From assembly GCF_901827175.1 (NCBI RefSeq), contig NZ_LR594663.1, positions 124,001 to 188,000 on the forward strand: DNA of 64,000 bases, read 5' to 3'. The number at the start of each line of letters is the position of its first letter. The first letter of the stretch is position 1. Source of the stretch: Variovorax sp. RA8 (GTDB taxonomy: Bacteria; Pseudomonadota; Gammaproteobacteria; Burkholderiales; Burkholderiaceae_C). Under the pieces are notes generated by a model. That model saw only the letters and a list, made by a program, of their open reading frames with translations. It was not told the DNA's origin and did no database searches. The position numbers and the translations under genes were made by a program. Positions 17,295 through 26,190 of this stretch are shown here, piece by piece.

Positions 17295-17661
17295 ATGTCG
17301 AAGCAAACCCGCAAACCCGTCAAATGGGTCAGTTCCGCCAAGCGCGATCTGGATGCGATGCCGGACTATGTCAAAGACGTTTTTGGCCATGCCATCGACC
17401 TGGCGCAGGCCAGTGGCAAGCATCAGGATGCCAAGGTCATGACGGGTTTTGGTCGGCCGGCGTGTTGGAGGTGGTCGAGGACCCCCAGGGCGACACTCAC
17501 CGGGCGTCTACACCGTCAAGTTCGCCGGCTGGGTCTATGTCCTGCACTGCTTTCAGAAGAAGTCCCAAAGCGGCATCGCCACGCCGAAACCGGATTGATC
17601 ACCACCCGCCTGAAGGCCGAAGCAGGACTTCGAAGCTTGGCAGGCACAGCAAGGAGCACGC
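17295..17661 (+). pseudogene. HigB/RelE-like toxin, broken by several frameshifts
   Basis: Pieces in three frames add up to a phage-derived Gp49/HigB-type toxin: KPVKWVSSAKRDLDAMPDYV from ATG 17295, then GVLEVVEDPQGDTHR, then VYTVKFAGWVYVLHCFQKKS from about 17506, then DHHPPEGRS-type out-of-frame sequence where LITTRLK would be expected. Single-base indels near 17450, 17505 and 17590 break it, so the toxin is presumably inactive. Its antitoxin partner directly downstream is intact. Confidence 0.75.
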
Positions 17662-17663
17662 AA

Positions 17664-17993
17664 ATGAGTGAACCCGCAAGCATCACCACCGAAGAAGGCA
17701 GCACCAATGTCTATGCCGACCTGGGCTACACCGACGCGGCCGAGATGCAGCGCAAGTCCCAGCTCGCCGGCGAGATCGCCCGAGCGATCAAGGCGCGCCG
17801 CTTGACGCAGGAAGATGCGGCTGCGCTGCTGGGGATCGACCAGTCCAAGGTTTCGCGCATCACGCGCGGCCAGTTTCGCGGCGTCAGCGAGGCCAAACTG
17901 TTGGAGCTGGTGGCCAGGCTGGGCCATGACGTGAAGATCGTGGTCGGCCCGGTGCGGCGCCGCGCCGGCAAGATCGAACTGCAGTTTGACTGA
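17664..17993 (+). CDS. HigA-like XRE-family antitoxin
   Basis: A 109-residue protein with a helix-turn-helix typical of HigA-type antitoxins (LTQEDAAALLGIDQSKVSRI, then LVARLGHDVKIVV). ATG 17664 has AAGGAG 8 bases upstream. The conserved VYADLGYTDAAEMQRKSQLA lead-in is common in antitoxins paired with Gp49-like toxins. It would repress its own operon and neutralise the toxin, but the toxin reading frame here is broken, leaving an orphan antitoxin. Confidence 0.88.
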   Translation: MSEPASITTEEGSTNVYADLGYTDAAEMQRKSQLAGEIARAIKARRLTQEDAAALLGIDQSKVSRITRGQFRGVSEAKLLELVARLGHDVKIVVGPVRRRAGKIELQFD

Positions 17994-18000
17994 TTGGCCT

Positions 18001-18318
18001 TTATCCGGGCCCTGCTGATTTGGGTGGAGGGAACTCCCCTCCATGTACCTCCGGCTTGAATGCTGCCAGCTTGGTCGCCAAAGACGTTTCGGCCTGTGTC
18101 CTGACCCTGAGCCATGCGCCCAAGGTGTCACGCAGACAGGTCTCACATAAATCCGCCTCAACCCGATTTCCGTCCCCAAAAATCGAGTCATAGCCCGCGT
18201 CGAAGCCGATCGACGTCATCTCGGCGAAGCCAAGCTCGCCACGCTCGGTCTCTTTGCCGCACCGGTCACATCGGATCTGATGCACCACGCTCACGGCCTC
18301 CATGGTTTTGAGTTGCAT
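18001..18318 (-). CDS. small hypothetical protein with two CxxC pairs
   Basis: A 105-residue protein starting at the ATG after AAGGAG (MQLKTMEAV). It contains CDRCGKE near residue 18 and CETCL near residue 60, which could bind zinc, and an acidic GFDAGYDSIFGDG loop between them. It is convergent with the antitoxin gene and ends 7 bp from it. Function is not recognised; a zinc-ribbon adaptor or regulator is possible. Confidence 0.6.
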   Translation of the reverse strand: MQLKTMEAVSVVHQIRCDRCGKETERGELGFAEMTSIGFDAGYDSIFGDGNRVEADLCETCLRDTLGAWLRVRTQAETSLATKLAAFKPEVHGGEFPPPKSAGPG

Positions 18319-19049
18319 CGAATTCTCCTTACAAATAACTGCCTGCATCATCCTGCTGTCCCGCGAAGCATAACCGTGCCGGAATGGCACGCTTAGCCAC
18401 GATGACGAGCACCATGATCATTCCCTCCGTGACATGCCTGCCGGGTCCCAAGTCATCGGCATTTGCATGAACAGCGTAAGCATGCGCACGCGCAAGTATG
18501 GTTTCTCCCTGCCTTGCTGATGTGTCTCGGCGGATGCCAGACTATCTACGAGGGCAAATATGACTGAAAGGCGGGCGGCCGACCAGGAGCTGTCGTGAAA
18601 GTTGATTATTCGAATTAGTTAGCCAAAGAGCCATTTCGCGACTGCCGCGCCAAACTGAGCGCAGAGGAACGGCGAACATCACAGTTCGCTGTGATTTCGT
18701 ACCCATTCTTAAGCAGACCCAGGAATGCCATTATTCCGATTCAACCCAGTTGAGCCGGATGCGCGGGAATCTCGCTTATCTCAACGTGCTTGACTGCAAG
18801 GCGGCATTGCAACCGCGTGTCAGCGGCGTTTTCAAGCACGGCTTCTTAACCCTCAAGCACCAGGCTTTCGAGTTTCCGGATGCATATCGCTTCTGCGCAA
18901 GGCAAAACGCCAATAATGGGTGCTTCGATAGTGCTTGCAAATGCCCACCAGAATGAGCAGATTGCGGGAGAATCGAAGTTAGCCAGCAAAAGCGCCTCGA
19001 GGCACCTGAACTCAAATCACATGACCGCTGAAAAGGAATTTTCTACCAA
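18319..19049. other. non-coding stretch with a stable hairpin
   Basis: About 730 bases with no convincing gene. It contains a hairpin with a 7-bp stem and a TTCG loop (ATCACAG at 18678-18684, CTGTGAT at 18689-18695), the tetraloop of unusually stable RNA hairpins. There is no T-run after it, so it is not a clear rho-independent terminator. A second short dyad (GTGCC/GGCAC) lies near 18377. Confidence 0.5.
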
Positions 19050-19553
19050 TGCGCACTGCAAAAAAATCAACTCTGACCTTCGTCTTATGCTTGGAATGCC
19101 TGTTGGTTTTGCTACTGGCACAACAGCCACTTTCACGTCAGCCTCCTTGACGCCAGATGCCGCTTTGAAGGCGGCACGGGCTGCGCTAGAGACTTGCCGA
19201 AAAAATGGCCATCAAGCTGCCGTATCGGTCAATGACCGTGCCGGCAACGCGCTCGTTATGCTTCGCGACCGTTTCGCCGGTCCACACACAGTCGATACGG
19301 CCATCAACAAAGCCTACACGGCCGTGACCTTCAAACTCGATACCACGAGTTTCACCCGTTCCACTCAAGGAGGTGAACCCGCATCTGGCGTGCGACACCT
19401 TCCCCGCATCGTGGCCATCGGCGGTGGCATTCCCATTGAATCGGCTGGCTCCATCGTGGGCGCCATTGGGTTTCGGGCGCGCCGGGCGGGGATGCCGATG
19501 ACGTCTGCGCCAAAGCGGGCATTGCTGCTATCCGCGACGAACTCGACTTTTGA
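19050..19553 (+). pseudogene. GlcG/HbpS-family haem-binding protein, frameshifted twice
   Basis: The start that makes sense is ATG 19050, after AAAAGGAA, giving a signal peptide MRTAKKSTLTFVLCL. Near 19095 the frame shifts into GMPVGFATGTTATFTSASLT followed by the GlcG core (AALKAARAALETCRKNGHQ, SVNDRAGNALVMLRDRF, GGGIPIESAGSIVGAIG). Near 19470 it shifts again, to finish GAPGGDADDVCAKAGIAA...ELDF with a stop at 19551. GlcG/HbpS proteins are small, often exported, and bind haem or metabolites. Two single-base indels presumably inactivate this copy, unless they are assembly errors. Confidence 0.75.
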
Positions 19554-19763
19554 CTAGGCCGCACTCTCGTGCGGTCAGTGGTCAAGCTCCCTGCTGACGT
19601 TGCCAGCCTAACCCCGGCCATGGCCAGTATTCTTATGCATCCTGCAATAGACGAGAGTCGGTGGCTAGCCTACATACACCAGCTTGATAGAACACGCGTC
19701 AATCACTTAGGCCAAAAGTCAGGTTCGCAGCTACTTGGCTGTGGCAACGTGCGCAACAGGCGA

Positions 19764-20807
19764 TCAAATCTGCTTTAGACGACGTTGAACAGCCGAAACG
19801 AGCGGCTGGATGGCGGAGTCCGGGAACGGCGCTACGCTGCTGACGTTGATTTCGCAAAGCACATAGCGCTCAGAGGCATCGGCGATAGATTCTCCGAACA
19901 TGAAGTCGCAGTCCCAGAGGAACGGAAGTTGCTCGCGCGAAAGGCCGACGCGTGTGCGGAGCAACTCGACCCACTCAGTCTCCAGTCGTTCCTTCAAGAA
20001 CTGGAACTGCGGCAGATTTGCGGCGTGGTACAGCCTCGGGCTGGACGGCGGTGCCGGCTCGTCAGGTTTGGCGGGGTAGAGCGCGTTCACCGACTGGTGC
20101 CCGAAGCCCTCGACCCGATCCTCCACCAGATAGGCGCGCACCATGCCTTCCACCAAGCGCGGTTGCCATGCCTGGTCGATCATGTGTCCGCCGTTCTCCG
20201 GCTCGAAGTACGGAGCCAGTCTTGCCAAGAGCGCTGGAATTTCCATCACCTCTTCGTCGCTGCCACGCTGGGCGTGGCGCACCCGCAGGCGCGCGGGTGT
20301 GGCCATGGGACCCACCAGTTGCACGCGCCAAACACCGTTCCCGCTCTGTCCCCGGTATTGCTTGAGTACCCGTGGGCCGTGGCGGAGTCGTTCTGGCAAT
20401 TCCTCCTCGAGTTGTTTGAGGCTGTCGACTCGGCAAACGTCGCTGCCAAACGGGAGATCGCGCGTGTGGAACAAGACGTCCTTGGTTCCCAGCTTCAGGA
20501 TGGCCTCCGGATGCGCGCTGACCACAATCCCCGAGTCGGCAACCCGCCGCAGCATGGCGTCCAGGACATCCCGTCGTCGTCCGCCTTCGATGGGATTGCA
20601 CCAGACCAGCACGAGGCGGCAGTTGCGCAGCTGCGTCTCCACTTCTTCGGCGAAGTCGTCGTTGTACACGGCAGGGACCGCCGTCACGCCGGCGAGGGCG
20701 AAAGCATCAAACAACGCAGCAAACCGGCTCTCGGTCGGATCAGAGCGATCCCGCATGCGGCGATCGCCTGGATAAAGTAATGCGACGGTTGATGTAGGCA
20801 AGGGCAA
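19764..20807 (-). CDS. ATP-grasp-like protein (Cj0069-type)
   Basis: A 347-residue protein that looks like an ATP-grasp ligase-type fold: an N-terminal Rossmann-like part (STVALLYPGDRRMR, LVLVWCNPIEGG), a central nucleotide-binding half (RVLKQYRGQSGNGVWRVQL), and a C-terminal CEINVSSVAPFPDSAI where metal-binding E and N residues are expected. I recall the name Cj0069 family for proteins of this kind, without a known reaction. It reads towards the left, divergent from chrB, with about 200 bp between them. It is intact while several neighbours are broken. A link to chromate detoxification is not established. Confidence 0.65.
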   Translation of the reverse strand: MPLPTSTVALLYPGDRRMRDRSDPTESRFAALFDAFALAGVTAVPAVYNDDFAEEVETQLRNCRLVLVWCNPIEGGRRRDVLDAMLRRVADSGIVVSAHPEAILKLGTKDVLFHTRDLPFGSDVCRVDSLKQLEEELPERLRHGPRVLKQYRGQSGNGVWRVQLVGPMATPARLRVRHAQRGSDEEVMEIPALLARLAPYFEPENGGHMIDQAWQPRLVEGMVRAYLVEDRVEGFGHQSVNALYPAKPDEPAPPSSPRLYHAANLPQFQFLKERLETEWVELLRTRVGLSREQLPFLWDCDFMFGESIADASERYVLCEINVSSVAPFPDSAIQPLVSAVQRRLKQI

Positions 20808-20957
20808 CTCCTCAGCGGCTCACACGCCAGCAAGCTGCCAGAGCAATTGAAGCGTATTTCATAAGGTCCTCATGGCATTCATAAGAGCTTCAGCAATGGA
20901 TACCCCCACTGGGCCGAAGAGAGCCTCGACCAGCAAAGTATTCGCGTTTCTGGTCTG

Positions 20958-20988
20958 TTGACTCTTTTAATGTCGAGTTCAAGACATT
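20958..20988 (+). promoter_or_regulatory. candidate chrB promoter/operator
   Basis: A TTGACT box at 20958-20963 is followed by the dyad AATGTC-N8-GACATT (20969-20974 and 20983-20988), 17 bp before the chrB start. ChrB is a chromate-responsive regulator of its own operon, so the dyad is a reasonable binding site. No good -10 box at standard spacing was found. Confidence 0.4.
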
Positions 20989-21004
20989 ACAGTATGATCA
21001 TGAC

Positions 21005-21976
21005 ATGAGTTTGCTGTTCTTGCCACCCTGGTTGTTGCTGATTGTTTCGCTGCCTACATCCGGCGCCACCGCGCGGACCCGCATTTGGCGGGCGTTGAAG
21101 TCGCTTGGCTGCATGGCATTACGGGACGGGGCGTATCTCCTACCAGCTGGTGAGGAACGCGAAGTGGCGCTGCAGGAACTGGCTGAGGAATGCCGGCGCG
21201 AGGGAGGCCACGCGTGGCTGATGGACGTGCAGCCGCGGTCCGTCGACGAAGCTGCAACCTACCGGCAGCTGTTTGACCGCAGCGACGATTACGCCGAGCT
21301 GTGCAAGTCCTGGAAGGAGGCGGGACGCACGCTCAGCGGGCTGGCGGGGTCCGAGGTCTCGCGCATGCAGCGCAGGCTGCAGCGCGAGCGCGACATGGTG
21401 CGGGCCATTGACTTCTTCCCCGGCGACGCGAGCCTGGAGGCAGAGGCGGCCTGGACGGAGTTCACCCAACGCATCGAGCGGGTGTTGTCGCCAGACGAGC
21501 CTCACGAAACGGCAGGCGGCATTGCCAGGCTGGATGCGAGCAGCTACCAAGGCCGGACGTGGGCCACGCGACGTCGGCCCTGGGTGGACCGCGTTGCCAG
21601 CGCATGGTTGATTCAGCGCTTCATCGACCGCGATGCGCGTTTTCAGTGGCTGTCCCAGCCGTCAGATTGCCCGAAAGGCGCACTCGGTTTCGATTTCGAC
21701 GGCGCGGCGTTTACGCACGTGGGCGAGCGGGTGACCTTCGAGACGCTAATGGCTAGCTTCGACCTGGAGCAGGATGCTGCGCTCATGCGCGTCGCCGCGC
21801 TTGTACACCAGCTCGACGTGGGCGGCGAACCGGTCGCCGAGGCTGCAGGCTTCGAGGCCGTGCTGGCAGGCGCGCATCAACGCCTGGACGAGGACGACGC
21901 GCTGCTGGCGGAGATGAGCAAAATGCTCGACTCCCTGTACGCGTACTTTCAACAAGCTGGCGGTCGCCCAGGATGA
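21005..21976 (+). CDS. chrB: chromate resistance/regulatory protein ChrB
   Basis: A 323-residue protein of the ChrB family. The N-terminal part has LPTSGATARTRIWRALKSLGC and DGAYLLP, and the C-terminal ChrB domain has TWATRRRPWVDRVASAWLIQRFIDRDA and GFDFDGAAFTHVGERVTFE. ChrB acts as a chromate-sensitive regulator of chr operons. The frame is complete. There is hardly any ribosome-binding site before ATG 21005. It is followed after 214 bp, in which I see no gene, by the chrA efflux gene. Confidence 0.92.
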   Translation: MSLLFLPPWLLLIVSLPTSGATARTRIWRALKSLGCMALRDGAYLLPAGEEREVALQELAEECRREGGHAWLMDVQPRSVDEAATYRQLFDRSDDYAELCKSWKEAGRTLSGLAGSEVSRMQRRLQRERDMVRAIDFFPGDASLEAEAAWTEFTQRIERVLSPDEPHETAGGIARLDASSYQGRTWATRRRPWVDRVASAWLIQRFIDRDARFQWLSQPSDCPKGALGFDFDGAAFTHVGERVTFETLMASFDLEQDAALMRVAALVHQLDVGGEPVAEAAGFEAVLAGAHQRLDEDDALLAEMSKMLDSLYAYFQQAGGRPG

Positions 21977-22190
21977 CCCAGATGATCCGCCCAGCCCCCG
22001 CACATTGGTGAGTTTCGCGCCAAGTTACCCCGAGCCACACCTGGAACCCACCCAACTGCCGATAGCGACTTTGATTCAACCAACCACCTGTTCTGTAACC
22101 ATGACCGGATAACGCCATGACACTTTTCCTGACCGGCTTGCGCGCCGCTTCGATCATCCGTCCCAACCTCAACACTGAACCGGGGGCAGC

Positions 22191-23418
22191 ATGAGTGCGC
22201 AGACGACCACCGGCGCTGCCGGCCCCGAGGCCGTGCCTCCGACGCTGACGTACTTTCAGCTTTTCATGCGGTTTCTCAAATTCGGCTTCCTTGCCTGGGG
22301 AGGCCCGGTGGCGCAGGTCGCCATGCTGCGCCGGGAACTGGTGAACGAGGAACGATGGATTTCCAGCGAACGCTTCAACCGCTTGCTGGCCGTGATGCAG
22401 GTGCTGCCCGGACCCGAGGCGCACGAGCTGTGCGTGCATCTGGGCATGCGTGCGAAGGGGCGGCTGGGCGGGGTGCTGGCCGGTCTCGCATTCATGCTCC
22501 CGGGATTCCTGTTGATGCTGGCGCTGTCATGGCTTTACTTCCGGATGGACATCGCTGGCACGGCACTGGGCGCCGCGTTCCTTGGTGTACAGGCAGCAGT
22601 GATCGCCCTGATCGTACGGGCGGTGCACCGGATCGGCGAGCACATCCTGGTGGACCGTTGGCTGTGGCCATCGCCATCGTGGCCGCACTCGCCTCCGCCG
22701 CCGGCGTGGCCTTCTGGATCACCCTGCCAGCCGCCGGCGGCGTCTATGCCTTGTGGATGCTCAAGCGTGGCAGGCTCGCCCTCCTGGTCGCTGCCGGCGC
22801 GGTGGCGCTGGCCGCCGCGATGGCGCTCTGGGCGCCGCGCGCACAGCCGCTGGTGGAGGCGGTCGTCCAGGGCGAGGCTTCGCTGCTGCTCATCTTCGTC
22901 GCCGGGTTGAAGGCGGGCCTGCTCACCTTCGGCGGTGCCTACACGGCGATCCCGTTCATCCGCAATGACGCGGTCGGCCGCGGCTGGATCACCGACGGCC
23001 AGTTCCTCGACGGCCTGGCCTTGTCTGGGGTGCTGCCCGCGCCGCTCATCATCTTCGCCACTTTCGTTGGCTATGTTGCCGGCGGGCCGCTCGGTGCGCT
23101 GGTCATGACCGCCGGCGTCTTTCTTCCCGCGTTTGCCTTCTCGCTGATCTTCTACGACCGGCTCGAGGCAGTGCTAGAGGTCAAGGAGATGCACGCCTTC
23201 CTCGACGGCGTCGCCGCCGGGTGGTCGGCCTAATCGCCGCGACCACGGTTGACCTGGCGTTCGTCACCGCCGCGCGTGTGCCGTCGTTGGCGGTGGCCGT
23301 ATCGATCTTTGTCGCGGCCTTGGCCTTCCTGTATGCCTGGAAGAACAAGCTCAACATCGCAGTCGCGATCATCGGGGCCGGAGTCGCGGGTTGGCTGCTG
23401 ATGCCGAGCGGCGCGTGA
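22191..23418 (+). pseudogene. chrA: chromate transporter ChrA, frameshifted twice
   Basis: The parts join into a full two-domain CHR-family chromate efflux pump. The first domain includes FLKFGFLAWGGPVAQVAMLR and MQVLPGPEAHELCVHLG. After a shift near 22660, the second includes LKAGLLTFGGAYTAIPFIR and GVLPAPLIIFATFVGY. After another shift near 23215, the last helices VVGLIAATTVDLAFV to GWLLMPSGA follow. Around ten hydrophobic segments are present in total. As written the frame breaks twice, so either the pump is inactive or the assembly has single-base errors. Resistance of the host would be the functional test. Confidence 0.85.
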
Positions 23419-23429
23419 GCCAGCAGGGT

Positions 23430-23915
23430 ATGCAGCCTGTTGCTTGCCCTCGCTCAGCGCGCTGCGTCGCGTTAAAGGTCGCTCCGATCAAGAAAAGTCG
23501 CGCCAGCGGAGGCCTCGGCTCAACCCGCCTAGACGGACGGCTGCGCCGAAACGTTGCTTGCGGTTGCTTGCTGCTCGTGCTTGGTGCATGGACGCTGCCG
23601 GACGTGGCCGCTGAATCGGCGGCTTTTGCTCCTTTGAATGGCCAGCAGATCCGCTCCGCGTTGCGCGGCAGCTCAGTCGGCGACGGGAGACATTGGGAGC
23701 ATCAGTACCTCCCCGATGGTCGACTCATCCGCTCCGAGAGCGGGACAAGCAAAGCGGGCCAATGGTCGGTTCAAGGCGACCAGCTGTGCCTGCTGAAGCC
23801 CGAGATCAGCAGCACACAGGCGGCGTGCTTCTCGGTGCATCGACGAGGCAACGAGTTGCAGTACCTAGATGGGCAGCAACTCGTATATCAAGGTTTTCTT
23901 AAAAGGAGTTCATGA
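23430..23915 (+). CDS. hypothetical secreted protein in chr operon
   Basis: About 160 residues. A hydrophobic stretch ([20 protein letters not shown]) preceded by basic residues looks like a signal peptide, so the mature part ([43 protein letters not shown]) should be periplasmic. The start is uncertain: 23430 gives an unusually long n-region. It overlaps the SOD gene by 4 bp and lies directly after chrA. The [12 protein letters not shown] pattern recalls small periplasmic beta proteins, but I cannot name a family. Confidence 0.55.
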   Translation: MQPVACPRSARCVALKVAPIKKSRASGGLGSTRLDGRLRRNVACGCLLLVLGAWTLPDVAAESAAFAPLNGQQIRSALRGSSVGDGRHWEHQYLPDGRLIRSESGTSKAGQWSVQGDQLCLLKPEISSTQAACFSVHRRGNELQYLDGQQLVYQGFLKRSS

Positions 23916-24534
23916 TGACTACATCCCCAGCATTTCAAAGTCAGGACGCGCTCAAGCCGCTGCCGTTCGATCCGTCAAAACTAACGGGTCTGTCCGAACG
24001 AATGATTCGTTCCCATTGGGAAAACAATTACGGCGGCTCGGTCAAGGCACTGGCCGCTGTCAAGGCCCGGCTGGTGCAGGCCGCAGGCGACAAGGACCTG
24101 CCGCCCTACATCTACAACGACCTGAAGCGCGAGCACCTAATTCGCACTGGATCGGTGGTGCTGCACGAACTGTATTTCGAGAACCTCGGGGGCAGTGGCG
24201 AGGCCGCAGCTACCGAGCGAGAGGCGATCGCTCAAGCCTTCGGCAGCTTCGAAGACTGGGAGAGGGAATTCCGCCGCATCGGTGCCGGCCTCGGTGGGGG
24301 TCCGGCTGGGTGGTTCTTGGGTTCAACCTGCACACCAGGCAGCTGGAAAATTACTGGATGGCCGATCACGCGCATGGACCGGCCGCCACCGTTCCGATCC
24401 TGGTGATGGACATGTACGAGCACTCTTATCAGATGGACTACGGCGCTGCGGCGGCGAAATACATTGATGCTTTCTTCCAGAACATCCAGTGGGAGAGCGT
24501 GAGTGCACGGCTGGCCGGCGCACGTGCGATATGA
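23912..24534 (+). pseudogene. chrC: Fe/Mn superoxide dismutase (ChrC-type), one frameshift
   Basis: The N-terminal two thirds runs from ATG 23912 (SHWENNYGG with the first His ligand, [13 protein letters not shown] with the second). Around 24300, at a run of five G, the frame changes, and the other frame continues [20 protein letters not shown] and [16 protein letters not shown] with the Asp and His ligands. All four metal ligands are therefore encoded, in two frames. ChrC superoxide dismutases accompany chrB and chrA and remove superoxide formed during chromate reduction. Homopolymer placement makes a sequencing indel as likely as true decay. Confidence 0.85.
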
Positions 24535-24838
24535 GGCATTTAGCGTTGCATGTGGCGGGTTGGCACTCTCTCGTGTGCACGTGAAGATAGGCATCTCCGG
24601 ACACCGACGGCGCGACGGCGCGACGGCTCGGTATTCTCACAGGCGCGGACCCAAGCTGGCTGGTCTTGGTGCCCTTGTCCATCCTGGCCGAGCAACTGGT
24701 GCGTGCATGGAACTGGCGCCAATTGCTGTACCCCTGCGCCCGGCGGGGCGCTTCGATTTGTTCGGCACCATCATGGCTGGCTACCTGCTGGCGGAGCGGG
24801 GCAAGCCACGCTAATGGACAGGCGAAAAACAAACTGAA
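24535..24838. other. gap between SOD and recombinase genes, degenerate
   Basis: About 300 bases. One frame gives SWLVLVPLSILAEQLVRAWNW, which looks like part of a membrane protein, but there is no start and no continuation. A short CGACGGCG repeat occurs near 24605. Probably a relic of a passenger gene. Confidence 0.4.
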
Positions 24839-26148
24839 ATGAATCGTGTTGTTGACTACATCGAAGCCGCTGAGCGCGACAACACGCGTCGGAGCTACGC
24901 TTCGGCCATACGACATTTTGAAATAGAGTGGAAAGGCCTCCTGCCCTCGACGGCTGACGCCATCGCCCGCTACCTCGCCGACTACGCGCCTACCTTGGCC
25001 ATCAACACCCTTCGCCAGCGGCTGGCGGCACTGTCCCGATGGCATGCCGACCAAGGTTTTGCGGACCCCACCAAGTCGCCCTTGGTGCGCCAGGTCCTTA
25101 AAGGCATTCGCTCAATTCACGCCGTGCCAGAAAAGCGCGCGCGCCCCCTGGAGCTGGCGGTGCTCCAGCAGATCGACCAGTGGCTCGATGTCGCGATTGG
25201 CAACGCCCAGCGGTCCGGCGACCGGCCGGCCTTGCTGCGCCAAACCCGCAACCGCAGCCTGATGTTGCTGGGGTTCTGGCGCGGCTTTCGCTCCGACGAG
25301 TTGGTCAACCTGCGCGTAGAGAACATCGAGGTGACGCCGGGCCAGGGCATGGCGTGCTACCTGGGCCGCACCAAAGGCGACCGGCAGCTGCAGGGCCGTG
25401 TTTTCAAATGCCCAGCCTTGTCCCGCTTATGTCCCGTGACGGCCTTCAATGCCTGGATCGACCTGGCCGGGTTGACCGAGGGTCCGGTGTTCCGCAAGAT
25501 CGACCGCTGGGGAATGTGGCCGACGAAAGTCTGCATGCCGACAGCCTGATTCCGTTGTTGCGCAGCCTGTTCGCCGAAGCCGGTGTCGAGTCGCCCGAGG
25601 AATACAGCAGCCACTCCTTGCGCCGCGGCTTTGCCGGCTGGACCCGCGCCAGCGGCTGGGACATCAAGGAACTGATGGAATACGTCGGCTGGAAGGATGT
25701 CAAATCGGCCATGCGCTACCTCGATGCGTCGGATTCCAGCCTGCAGGCCCGGTTCGAGCAGGGCCTGACGGCCCTGGCACCGGCAGTTCCGCAGCTACTG
25801 CCATTGTTGTTGACCGAACAAATCGAAGCGCCCCGCCCACCGGCCGAAGGAACGACGCCCATGGCAGTCCTGCGCGTCACGCTGGTGCTGGCCCGCTTCA
25901 GCAAGCAGTCGCGCGGCCTGGCTCGCGGTCACCGGCTGATCGAGCAGACCTGCTTTGAGCGTTTCGCCATGCAACGCCTGAACACCGAGGGAACGCTCTA
26001 CGAGCTCGCAGTTCCCTACCTGTCACGTGACTTGCTGGACGAGGTGATCGCCACGCTGCTCGATGACATGTACCGCATCGCCGAGGACAACCAGTGCCTG
26101 CTGGAAACCTCATTTCACGAACCCGCGACCGACACCTACTGGGATTGA
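24839..26148 (+). pseudogene. transposon tyrosine recombinase (TnpS/TnpI-type), one frameshift
   Basis: From ATG 24839 the N-terminal domain (RRSYASAIRHFEIEW, TLRQRLAALSRWHADQG) and the catalytic domain up to FRKIDRWG are in one frame. At a GGGG run near 25510 the frame shifts, and continues DSLIPLLRSLFAEAG, then SSHSLRRGFAGW (the HxxR box) and MRYLDAS (candidate Tyr nucleophile). A roughly 150-residue C-terminal extension reaches 26148. Such recombinases resolve transposition cointegrates. The transposase gene follows directly, giving the usual resolvase-transposase order. Confidence 0.82.
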
Positions 26149-26190
26149 GGCGATGGGAAGCATTGCCGCCAGGCGGGGTAGTCCCCGCGA

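Noticed and set aside
18678..18695. Rho-independent terminator
   Set aside because: The stem is good but no T-run follows and the nearest gene end is more than 300 bp away.
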